Below are positions 15,873 through 22,623 of a stretch of 35,023 nt of DNA, one piece after another. The stretch spans positions 1-35,023 of the forward strand of contig JAYKIS010000039.1 of assembly GCA_035286125.1 (NCBI GenBank), in the 5' to 3' direction. Under the pieces are notes generated by a model. It was not told where the DNA came from, made no database searches, and worked only from the letters and a program-made list of their open reading frames with translations. The DNA is from VGJW01 sp035286125. GTDB lineage: Bacteria > Cyanobacteriota > Sericytochromatia > S15B-MN24 > VGJW01. Each line of letters begins with the position of its first letter. Positions within the stretch are counted from its first letter, which is position 1. The position numbers and the translations under genes are program-made.

Positions 15873-17585
15873 TCACTGCAGCGCCCAGCGGTAGTTGAGA
15901 TCGACTCCCAGGGTCAACGGCCGCAACCCCAAGGTCCAGGCGAGGCAGGGGCCCTCGAAGTTGAGGCTGATGCCTGCATCCGTCAGGATCAGCGCCCGAT
16001 CCGGCACCGTCGGGAGTCGGGTACCGGTGGCGAATCCGCCCAGATACCACGTGGGCGCGAGGTCATAGCGCGTGCTGACGACGATCTGGCTGTTGCCGTT
16101 CACCTGGTCGAAGAAGAAGGGCGACTGGCCGGTGGCATCACGCAAATCTAGCGAGAGACCGGTCCGCCATGCCGGTGACCAGCGCTGCTCGGCCTGCAGG
16201 GTAAGGGCCCCGAGGCGCACGTCACGGATGTCAGACGGTCCCGGTGCATAGGTGTCGTAGCGCGTGGCCTGGAAGACCAGCGCAGGCTGGATGGCCCAAC
16301 CGTCTGCCCAGGAATGTCGAGGAGCCCGCAAGACGCCCTGGAACTGGCTTGTGCGCGCCTCGGCCCGGACGATCTCCTGGTCGAGCACCGACAACCGTTC
16401 GCGGAAGATGCCCCAGCGTGCGGAAGCCCCCACGGCGAAGGGGCCGATGGGCTGGTCGGGAATTTGCCATGTCACCTCGGGAAGGCGGTCGACCGCCTGA
16501 CCCGCAAGATCGGAACGAAAGCCCATGCCCATCGCCAGGGCCCCGAGGCTGCCAAGGCCCATGAAGGTCGTCCCGTTCCCGCGCAGACCCGATGTGCCGC
16601 CGGCGAAGGCCGTCTGGTAGCTGACATCCCCGGTCAGGTGACCGCCGACCCAGTCGTAACGCTGCAAGGTACCGATATAGAGACCCCTCCCCTGCGTGAG
16701 TCGAGGCAGGACGGAGAAGGCATAGCGCTCGGATGGCCTGAAGTCGGCGCGGCCAGAAGCGAAGGCACCTTCGAAGGCATTGAAGCCGACCTGGGTATCC
16801 ACGGCCCCGTCCGCAGCCTTGCGAGGCTCGGGAGGCTTCTCCTCCCAACTGGCCTTCAGCCCCGGCCAGTAGAAGACCTGCAGGCCGGACAGCCAGAGCC
16901 CCAGGCCCTCGAGGGCGACATTCTGCTCCGTAGCGCGCGGAAACCACGACAAGTGCTCGGCCGAGGCAAAGTAGCTGGGCTGCTCGGCAAGGCACGGCGT
17001 GAACCGCGTGCCGATGCCATCGACCCTGTCTGGCGTCAGGTCGAGTTCTCGGCCCTCGAGCGCCAGCCTGTCCTGCAGGCGGCCACGCCAATCCAGGATC
17101 CGGACGTGCTCGCGCGGCACATCGAAGGCGACGCTGCCAGCGACCAACACGTAGCCGCGGACCATGAACCGGACACTGCCACTGGCTTGCCCGACACCCG
17201 TCTCCGTCGCGACCTCGAGCGTATCGGCCTCGAGAACATATGGCCCGGCCAAAGCCCGGACCGACCCCTTCGCCGTAATCCGGCCTGCGGCCTCGTCGGC
17301 CATCACCTCGGCCGCCGTCAGGCGCAGGACCTTCCCCCCCTCGAAGACCACCTCTGCCGATCCGGACGCCACGGTCCAGGACGGGGACGCGGTCGCATCC
17401 CGGGCCGCGGCCGGCGGGGGCAGCCCCAAGGGATCGTCAAGCAGGTCCGGAAACCCCGCACGAACAGCGCCGAGAGGCTGCAGAGCCGGTGCCGCCGGCT
17501 TGAAGGACGAGGTCGCGAGGGAAGGCAGGAGACTGCTGGCCACCAGGCATCCGCAAGGCGGCGGCGGCAGGGGTTCCGGGATCAT
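15873..17585 (-). CDS. LptD/OstA-like outer-membrane assembly protein
   Basis: 570 residues. After a Pro-rich start, residues about 70-190 (ASGSAEVVFEGGKVLRLTAAEVMADEAAGRITAKGSV...VLEADTLEV) show the OstA/LptA-type beta-jellyroll repeats. The remainder has alternating aromatic/hydrophobic strands typical of an LptD-type barrel (FYWPGLKASW, RYAFSVLPRLTQGRGLYIGTLQRYDW, and the late YDLAPTWYLGG strand), ending NYRWALQ. It would insert lipopolysaccharide or a similar glycolipid into the outer membrane. It is shorter than Enterobacterial LptD (about 780). The ATG at 17585 overlaps the stop of the DUF58 gene (ATGA), but the first 40 residues make a poor signal peptide, so the true start may differ. 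Placement in a MoxR/FliH/FliI operon is unusual. Confidence 0.7.
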   Translation of the reverse strand: MIPEPLPPPPCGCLVASSLLPSLATSSFKPAAPALQPLGAVRAGFPDLLDDPLGLPPPAAARDATASPSWTVASGSAEVVFEGGKVLRLTAAEVMADEAAGRITAKGSVRALAGPYVLEADTLEVATETGVGQASGSVRFMVRGYVLVAGSVAFDVPREHVRILDWRGRLQDRLALEGRELDLTPDRVDGIGTRFTPCLAEQPSYFASAEHLSWFPRATEQNVALEGLGLWLSGLQVFYWPGLKASWEEKPPEPRKAADGAVDTQVGFNAFEGAFASGRADFRPSERYAFSVLPRLTQGRGLYIGTLQRYDWVGGHLTGDVSYQTAFAGGTSGLRGNGTTFMGLGSLGALAMGMGFRSDLAGQAVDRLPEVTWQIPDQPIGPFAVGASARWGIFRERLSVLDQEIVRAEARTSQFQGVLRAPRHSWADGWAIQPALVFQATRYDTYAPGPSDIRDVRLGALTLQAEQRWSPAWRTGLSLDLRDATGQSPFFFDQVNGNSQIVVSTRYDLAPTWYLGGFATGTRLPTVPDRALILTDAGISLNFEGPCLAWTLGLRPLTLGVDLNYRWALQ

Positions 17586-18490
17586 GCCCCCCTCCGGCGG
17601 ACCCGGCGTCCGGCCCTGCTGCTGAAGAACCGCAGAAGCGGACGAACCACGGGTTCATCCGTGCTCAGGGCGATCGTGTCGATCTTCAGGCGGACGACAG
17701 CCTGCTCGAGGCGCGCGCGGCGTGACTCGGCCGCGGCTTCGTGACGGCGGCGAACCTCGGGGTCACGAGGGTCCAGCACGTGGGCGTCACCCGTCTCGGG
17801 ATCGCGAACCCGGACGGGTCCGGAGACCGGCAGGCGGTTCTCGGCCGGATCCGACAAGGTCACGGCGACCAGGTCATGCCGCAAGCCCAGATGGCGAACG
17901 GCCTCGAGATCGAGGTTAAGGAAGTCGGAAACAAGGAAGATGGTCGCCCGCTGCCTCAACACGTGGCCCAGGCTGCGCATGGCAGCCGCCAGATCGGTGC
18001 CCGTCGTGGCGGGCTTGCAACCCAGCAGGGTACGCACGAGGCGCATGGCATGCTCGCGTCCGCGGCGCGGCGGTACCCAACCCTCGACGCCCGACGCGAA
18101 GAGCAGCAAGCCGACCCGGTCATGGCTGGCCGCCGCCGAGAGGGCGATGGCCATCGCGAAGCGTGCCGCCAGATCGCGCTTGGTGCCCGCCGGGGTGGAG
18201 CCGAAATCGAGACTGGCCGACACATCCACCAGCAAGATGACCGCGCGCTCGCGCTCCTCAACGAAACGCTTCACGTAGAGGCGATCCATCCGGGCCGTGA
18301 CATTCCAGTCAATCTGGCGGGGATCGTCCCCCTCCTGATACTCGCGCACCTCGTCAAAGGTCATGCCTTGGCCCTTGAAGACGCTGTGCCAGGCTCCGCC
18401 AAACCGGGAACGCACGAGCCGGGAGGTCCGGACGGTCAGCTTCCGTATCCGGCGCGCGAGGGCCACGCCTTCCTCGAGGCGGGGCTTCAT
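17582..18490 (-). CDS. DUF58 protein with von Willebrand A-like domain
   Basis: 302 residues, full length. The DUF58 signature FDEVREYQEGDDPRQIDWNVTAR is at 45-67 and is followed by a vWA-type metal site DVSAS (D89, S91, S93) and the later TDLAAAM and FLVSDFLNL strands. No membrane segments are evident, unlike longer DUF58 proteins. DUF58 proteins almost always partner a MoxR AAA+ ATPase, and here the start overlaps the moxR stop by four bases (ATGA). The pair is thought to act as a chaperone-like system that inserts cofactors or remodels targets; the target here is unknown. The stop overlaps the next gene, the LptD-like protein. Confidence 0.85.
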   Translation of the reverse strand: MKPRLEEGVALARRIRKLTVRTSRLVRSRFGGAWHSVFKGQGMTFDEVREYQEGDDPRQIDWNVTARMDRLYVKRFVEERERAVILLVDVSASLDFGSTPAGTKRDLAARFAMAIALSAAASHDRVGLLLFASGVEGWVPPRRGREHAMRLVRTLLGCKPATTGTDLAAAMRSLGHVLRQRATIFLVSDFLNLDLEAVRHLGLRHDLVAVTLSDPAENRLPVSGPVRVRDPETGDAHVLDPRDPEVRRRHEAAAESRRARLEQAVVRLKIDTIALSTDEPVVRPLLRFFSSRAGRRVRRRGA

Positions 18491-19476
18491 GGCACTTTCA
18501 GGGTCAACAAGCGCCGAATGACGGCGTCGACCCCGATTTCCTCGGCCTCTGCCTCGTAGCCCAGCACCAGCCGATGGCGCAACACGTCCGGCGCCACGGC
18601 CTTGACGTCATCCGGCAGGACGTAGGCACGGCGGCGCAGGAAGGCATGCGCCCGCGCCGCCCGCAGCAGGAAGATGCTGGCCCGTGGCGAGGCCCCGTGG
18701 GCAATGAGGGGCTCGAGCTCGTCGAGGCCGGCCTCGCGCGGACTGCGCGTCGCATGGACCAGATCCACGATGTAGCGACGGATGCGGTCGGAGACGGTCA
18801 AGGAGCCGACGACCTCGCGCGCCTCACGGATCAGGTCGAGACTGGCAAGCCGCTCGAGCTCCGGGCCACGCGCCGAGGCCGCGCGTTCGAGAATCTCCAT
18901 CTCCTCGCTGCGGCTGGGGTAGCCCACGACGACCTTCATCATGAAGCGGTCCAACTGGGCCTCGGGCAGGGCGTATACACCCTCCTGATCCAAGGGGTTC
19001 ATGGTGGCCATGACAAGGAAGGGCTCAGGCAAGGGCAGGGTCTCGCCACCGATGGTGACCTGGCGCTCGGCCATGGCCTCGAGGAGCGCGCTCTGGACCT
19101 TGGCAGGTGCCCGGTTGACCTCGTCCGCAAGGACCAGGTTCGCGAAGACCGGACCGTGCTTCGTCGTGAAGCGTCCCTTGCGGGCGTCGAAGATGGACGT
19201 GCCCAGGATGTCCGCGGGCAGCAGGTCCGGCGTGAACTGGATGCGGCGGAACTCGGCCTGGACGACCCGTGCGAGCGAGCTGATGCTCAACGTCTTGGCG
19301 AGGCCGGGCAAGCCCTCCAGCAGAATGTGACCGTCAGCCAGCAACCCCATCAGGAGTCGGTCGAGGAGCGCGCCCTGCCCCACGATCACGCGCCTCACCT
19401 CACCGATGACCTCGTCGAAGCGCTCGGCCAGCACACGAACGCGTTCATTGGCCTCGAGCAGGGCTTGTTCGTCCAA
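18487..19476 (-). CDS. MoxR-family AAA+ ATPase
   Basis: 329 residues. Walker A is GLPGLAKT (55-62, Lys 61) and Walker B is LVLADEVNR (D118/E119). MATMNPLDQEGVYALPEAQLDRF contains sensor 1 and the sequence typical of the MoxR clade. The C-terminal lid follows, with RASIFLLRAARAHAFLRRRAYVLPDDVKAVAPDVLRHRL. It is expected to form a hexameric ring that acts with the DUF58 protein encoded next. The start is TTG at 19476; no in-frame ATG exists before the conserved core, and 30 residues precede IVGQ as usual. A TAGAAT -10 box lies 43 nt upstream, so this is probably the first gene of the operon running to fliI. Confidence 0.87.
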   Translation of the reverse strand: MDEQALLEANERVRVLAERFDEVIGEVRRVIVGQGALLDRLLMGLLADGHILLEGLPGLAKTLSISSLARVVQAEFRRIQFTPDLLPADILGTSIFDARKGRFTTKHGPVFANLVLADEVNRAPAKVQSALLEAMAERQVTIGGETLPLPEPFLVMATMNPLDQEGVYALPEAQLDRFMMKVVVGYPSRSEEMEILERAASARGPELERLASLDLIREAREVVGSLTVSDRIRRYIVDLVHATRSPREAGLDELEPLIAHGASPRASIFLLRAARAHAFLRRRAYVLPDDVKAVAPDVLRHRLVLGYEAEAEEIGVDAVIRRLLTLKVP

Positions 19477-19518
19477 TGAGAAGGGAGGCTCCGGCGCGAC
19501 AGTGCAGGGGACCCAGCC

Positions 19519-19524
19519 ATTCTA
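19519..19524 (-). promoter_or_regulatory. -10 TAGAAT for the moxR-to-fliI operon
   Basis: TAGAAT matches the -10 consensus in five of six bases on the minus strand and would start a transcript near 19511, about 35 nt ahead of the TTG start. No -35 is recognised. Confidence 0.45.
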
Positions 19525-19571
19525 CCCCCAGCCCGGCGCAGGGTCTCCTGGACCGCCATTTTAACAGGCTA

Positions 19572-19599
19572 TTTACAAAATCCAATCCCACGATTAATG
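19572..19599 (+). promoter_or_regulatory. Promoter for the M14 carboxypeptidase gene, with overlapping palindrome
   Basis: A -35-like TTTACA (19572-19577) is 16 bp from TTAATG (19594-19599). The perfect inverted repeat TCCCAC-7-GTGGGA (19586-19604) covers the -10 region, so a repressor could block it. The patch is clearly AT-richer than its surroundings. Confidence 0.45.
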
Positions 19600-19629
19600 T
19601 GGGAGAACAATCGAGCCTTGGAGATGGCC

Positions 19630-21099
19630 ATGAGTCAGAAAAAACTTCCCCGCCTCGCCGCTACCGTCGGTGTCGTGGCGACGCTGGCGGGCTGTGCCCT
19701 GGGTGGCCCGGCGGGTCCTGCGCTGGGCGGCCGTGGCGTCCAGGTCCTCGAAAAGGCCTTCTCCTCGGGCAGCCGCGAAGCCATCGTCTCCTACCGCTAC
19801 CAGAGCCCGGCGGATTTGACCCGGCTCGTTGATGCCGGCATGGACGTCTGGGGCGTGGACAGCGACCGACGGATCGCCTACGGACAGGTGTCACCCGCCC
19901 AGCTGACCGAGTTGCGTCGGCGGCCCGAGGCCGTCCAGGTCGAGACCGGCCCCCAGATCTACAACAGCTTCGACAAGGGCTACCACACCTACGACACGAT
20001 GCTCGAGGACCTGACGAAGCTGTCGGCCAGCCGTCCGGACATCTGCAAGCTCGTCGACCTCGGCCCCACCTGGGAGACCACCAAGGGCAAGGCCAACCGC
20101 CGCATCTGGGGCCTGCACATCTTCAAGGGCGACGCCTCGGCCAAGCCGGGCGTCATCTACCTGGGCAACCACCACGCTCGTGAGATCGTGACCCCCGAAA
20201 TCTCGCTGAATGTCGCACACATGATCGTCGACCAGGAGGGCAAGGACCCGGCGATGACCGCAGCGGTGCAGGACCTGGACATCTGGATCGTGCCGATGGT
20301 CAACCCGGACGGGCACGCCTTGGCCGCGTTGGGCAACGACTGGCGCAAGAACACCAATGCCGGCAACCTTTTCTTCGACGTCGGTCCTTATGGCGCGGGC
20401 GTCGACCTGAATCGAAACTACGCCCACCACTGGGGCGAGGGCGGAGCCTCGATCCGGCCCCAGGACCCGACGTTCCGCGGGACAGGCCCCGGCAGCGAAC
20501 CGGAGACCCAGGCCGTGATGAAGCTTGCCTCCTCCAGGCCGTTCACGTTCCTGATGACCTATCACAGCTTCAGCAACCTGATCCTGTGGCCTTGGGGTTA
20601 CACCGATGAGGCGCCCCCGAGCAAGGAGATGATTGCCGTCGGTCAGCAACTCGGCAAGCTCAGCGGCTACAAACCCCAGCAGTCCAAGGACCTTTACCGT
20701 ACGAGCGGCGACCTGACGGACTGGGCCTTCGGAGCCCGGGGCATCCTGTCCTATACGACCGAGATCGGCAGTTGGGGCGACGGCTTCGATCCTCCGTACC
20801 GCGAGGTGGCACGCTTCTGGCGCGAGAACGAGCCCGGAGCACGTCTCCTCCTGCAGCTTGCGGATCGTCCTGCCGCCATCAACGGACCTAAGGTCAGCGT
20901 CGAGGCAGGCCGGATCAGCGCCCCCGGGGCCCGCCGCATCGAGGTGTTCCGTGGTCGCAAGGGCGCTCCTGGAACGGGTCAGGCACTCGCCGAGGGCAGC
21001 TTGGTCGCGACCGGTCGCGGGCCGCAGCAGTTGGTCTACGTACAGGCGCAGGGTGCTGACGGGCAGTGGGGTCCCTCCACGGCCACATGGAGCGATTAA
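19630..21099 (+). CDS. M14 zinc carboxypeptidase, lipoprotein
   Basis: 489 residues. Signal peptide with lipobox LAGC (Cys 22). The M14 site is intact: HARE gives zinc ligands H182 and E185, LNRNY gives substrate-binding R262, TYHS gives the third zinc ligand H312, and TEIG supplies the catalytic Glu 378. An N-terminal region of about 90 residues (YRYQSPADLTRLVDAGMDVWGVD) resembles the small prodomain-like segment seen in other bacterial M14 proteins. The last 75 residues form an extra beta-rich module. It should trim C-terminal residues from peptides or peptidoglycan stems outside the cell. The ATG at 19630 is preferred because GGAG lies six bases upstream. No downstream gene is close enough to be cotranscribed with confidence. 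Confidence 0.88.
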   Translation: MSQKKLPRLAATVGVVATLAGCALGGPAGPALGGRGVQVLEKAFSSGSREAIVSYRYQSPADLTRLVDAGMDVWGVDSDRRIAYGQVSPAQLTELRRRPEAVQVETGPQIYNSFDKGYHTYDTMLEDLTKLSASRPDICKLVDLGPTWETTKGKANRRIWGLHIFKGDASAKPGVIYLGNHHAREIVTPEISLNVAHMIVDQEGKDPAMTAAVQDLDIWIVPMVNPDGHALAALGNDWRKNTNAGNLFFDVGPYGAGVDLNRNYAHHWGEGGASIRPQDPTFRGTGPGSEPETQAVMKLASSRPFTFLMTYHSFSNLILWPWGYTDEAPPSKEMIAVGQQLGKLSGYKPQQSKDLYRTSGDLTDWAFGARGILSYTTEIGSWGDGFDPPYREVARFWRENEPGARLLLQLADRPAAINGPKVSVEAGRISAPGARRIEVFRGRKGAPGTGQALAEGSLVATGRGPQQLVYVQAQGADGQWGPSTATWSD

Positions 21100-21117
21100 T
21101 CTTTGTAACAGCTTCTT

Positions 21118-21135
21118 GCCCCTCCGATGAGGGGC
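21118..21135 (+). other. First hairpin after the M14 gene
   Basis: GCCCCTC and GAGGGGC make a perfect 7-bp stem around a CGAT loop, 18 bp past the M14 stop. There is no T-run. It may be a processing or stabilising hairpin. Confidence 0.4.
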
Positions 21136-21145
21136 GGGCTACCCT

Positions 21146-21292
21146 GAAGCCGGTCTCTGACCACCCCCGCGCAAGTGGGATCGACCTGGAAGCAGCACAC
21201 TTCGTCGTCTCTTCGCAGCAAACGTCAAGTCGCACGCCGTCCTTTCGTCGACTCCAGGTTCGGAGGGGCCCTTCGGGGCCCCTCTTCTTATT
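21146..21292 (+). ncRNA. Candidate structured RNA ahead of mscS
   Basis: The 235-bp gap between the M14 and MscS genes contains no coding sequence. A GGCTACCCT element (hexamer 21140-21145) resembles other -10 boxes in this window and would start an RNA near 21152 that ends at the strong terminator at 21292, about 140 nt. ACCTGG near 21183 can pair with CCAGGT near 21254, closing a domain just ahead of the terminator. No known RNA family matches by eye. It could instead be only the 3' UTR of the M14 gene. Confidence 0.25.
21263..21292 (+). terminator. Rho-independent terminator with TTCG loop
   Basis: GAGGGGCCC and GGGCCCCTC form a perfect 9-bp stem with a TTCG tetraloop (21263-21284), followed by TTCTTATT. 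It is 43 bp upstream of the MscS start, so it ends the M14 transcript or a separate small RNA, or could attenuate mscS. Confidence 0.8.
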
Positions 21293-21334
21293 GGGCGCCC
21301 AGCAGGGCGGCTCCCCGAGGACAACTGCGTCGTC

Positions 21335-22123
21335 ATGACCCTTACGTGGCCCATCTGGTTCCGCAGCGCCTGGCTGGCACTCGACCGGCAGTTAAACCAG
21401 TCGTGGCAGGCGGCTCCCCGCCTGGTGGCCGGCATCGTGGTGCTGCTCGCCGGTATCTGGCTGGCACGCAGGTTGCGACGCCTGACCATCGATACGGTCC
21501 ACAAGACCCTGCCGGGCTCCGAGGCCGCCCTGCCGCTGGGTCAGGTCGTCCACGCCGGCAGCCTGGTGCTGACGGTAGCCGTGACGGCGACGATGTGGGG
21601 CTTCGGCCTCAGCAACGTGGTCACGGGCCTCGGCGTGTCCGGCGTCGTCATCGGTTTCGCGCTCAAGGACATCCTCGAGAACTACCTCGCAGGCCTGATG
21701 CTGATGCTGGGCCAACCCTTCCGGCTGGGCCAGCGAATCCGCAGCGGTGACATCGAAGGCGTGGTCACCCGCATCGCAACCCGAAGCACCACGCTCGAGG
21801 CAGCGGATGGCACGACCATCCTCGTGCCTAACGCCCGATTGCTGGCCAATCCCATCTTCAACCTGCGCAACAAGGACCGCCGCCGCGAATCCATGACCTT
21901 TCCCGTGCCGCAAGCCCGCTCATGCGCCGTGGTTCGCGAGCAACTCCACGCCATCGTGGAAGGTCTGGACCATTCAGGCGAAGCCAGGCCCGAGGTCCGC
22001 GTGGTCACGGTAGATGCGACCCACTATACGGTGGAAGTCAGCTTCTGGACTGCACCGGCGGAAGCCGCCGACCTGCGCAGCAGGATTCTCGAGGCCGCAC
22101 TCGCCCGGGTCCTCGCCCCTTAG
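21335..22123 (+). CDS. MscS-family mechanosensitive channel
   Basis: 262 residues. Hydrophobic segments at about 29-45, 70-90 and 94-124 correspond to the three-helix core, with the pore helix GLGVSGVVIGFALKDILENYLAGLMLML. The beta domain (PFRLGQRIRSGDIEGVVTRIATRSTTLEAADGTTILVPNARLLANPIFNLR) is the diagnostic MscS signature, and an alpha/beta C-terminal domain follows. It is a small inner-membrane channel that opens under osmotic downshift. The ATG at 21335 follows a weak GAGGA. It is immediately downstream of a terminator, so a regulated or weak promoter in the 40-bp space is needed; none is clear. Confidence 0.88.
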   Translation: MTLTWPIWFRSAWLALDRQLNQSWQAAPRLVAGIVVLLAGIWLARRLRRLTIDTVHKTLPGSEAALPLGQVVHAGSLVLTVAVTATMWGFGLSNVVTGLGVSGVVIGFALKDILENYLAGLMLMLGQPFRLGQRIRSGDIEGVVTRIATRSTTLEAADGTTILVPNARLLANPIFNLRNKDRRRESMTFPVPQARSCAVVREQLHAIVEGLDHSGEARPEVRVVTVDATHYTVEVSFWTAPAEAADLRSRILEAALARVLAP

Positions 22124-22145
22124 GGGGCCCGCCCCAAAACCCCGA

Positions 22146-22169
22146 GGCCCCCGCCAGCTGGCAGGGGCC
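22146..22169. terminator. Hairpin between convergent mscS and 81-aa gene
   Basis: GGCCCC-C-GCC and GGC-A-GGGGCC pair with one mismatch around AGCT. On the minus strand a TTTT follows within 12 bases, on the plus strand there is none. It is likely shared by the two converging genes. Confidence 0.45.
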
Positions 22170-22187
22170 CCGACGCGCAAGCCTGCG

Positions 22188-22433
22188 CTACTGGTGCATC
22201 TTCCGGACGCCGTCCTCGACCGCCTTCAGAAGCTTCGACAGCATGTCCAGCTGCGTCTGCTTCGAAAGGATCCAGGCCTGGAACTCCTGAGGGGTGTACT
22301 CCTTGCCGTCGGCATTCTTCTGGCCAACCTGCTTCGCCTTCGCCTCGATCTCGGCAAGGATGTCCTGAACCGAGCTCGAAACCGCCAGCGTCGTCGCCAC
22401 ACCCTGCGAATGAATCGAACCGAGCGTTGCCAT
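22188..22433 (-). CDS. Small helical protein, possibly needle-subunit-like
   Basis: 81 residues from an ATG with GGAG eight bases upstream. It has no Cys, signal peptide or membrane segment. The sequence predicts two amphipathic helices (VQDILAEIEAKAKQVGQ and QEFQAWILSKQTQLDMLSKLLKAVEDGVRKM) joined by a turn around DGKEYTP. This size and layout is shared by type III needle subunits (PrgI/YscF), whose C-terminal helices end in a similar K-x-x-x-D-x-x-x-x-I pattern, and loosely by ESAT-6-like proteins, though the WxG motif is absent. I do not claim a family: similarity is by shape and a few positions. It is monocistronic, with a long 190-bp AT-richer upstream region. Confidence 0.65.
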   Translation of the reverse strand: MATLGSIHSQGVATTLAVSSSVQDILAEIEAKAKQVGQKNADGKEYTPQEFQAWILSKQTQLDMLSKLLKAVEDGVRKMHQ

Positions 22434-22542
22434 CGTCGTTCTCCTTCCGAACCCTACGGACACCGGGCGTCACCTACGCCACGCCTGCCCCACACTCCCC
22501 TTATCCGCCCCGGAGACACCATCCTTTCAAGAACAAACACAG

Positions 22543-22574
22543 AAAAAACATGACCTTGGCCCGACCACAGCCAA
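22543..22574 (-). terminator. Weak terminator after gltX
   Basis: On the minus strand TTGGC and GCCAA form a 5-bp stem (22556-22574) and a run of six T follows seven bases later (22548-22543). The stem is short, so the call is weak. Confidence 0.35.
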
Positions 22575-22575
22575 C

Positions 22576-22604
22576 CATCAAGACACCATCAAACTTCACA
22601 TCAA
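22576..22604. repeat. Three CATCAA repeats at 11-12 bp spacing
   Basis: CATCAA starts at 22576, 22587 and 22599, i.e. about one helical turn apart, within the AT-rich gap between gltX and the 81-aa gene. This periodicity is typical of sites for tandemly binding response regulators, though no regulator can be named. Confidence 0.35.
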
Positions 22605-22623
22605 GTTACAACGCAGCACACCC

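Noticed and set aside
13111..17744. Long plus-strand open frames opposite fliI, fliH and lptD-like genes
   Set aside because: They are rich in His/Arg/Asp and lack motifs; the minus-strand proteins match families throughout. They are shadows of high-GC coding.
21180..21205. GGAAGCAGC resembling the SRP RNA core
   Set aside because: The GGAA tetraloop and the GTCAGG partner strand of SRP RNA are absent, so only a short chance match remains.
21118..21292. Cobalamin-like GAAGCCGGT element
   Set aside because: No B12-box-like sequence or full set of conserved segments follows; the neighbouring genes have no link to cobalamin.
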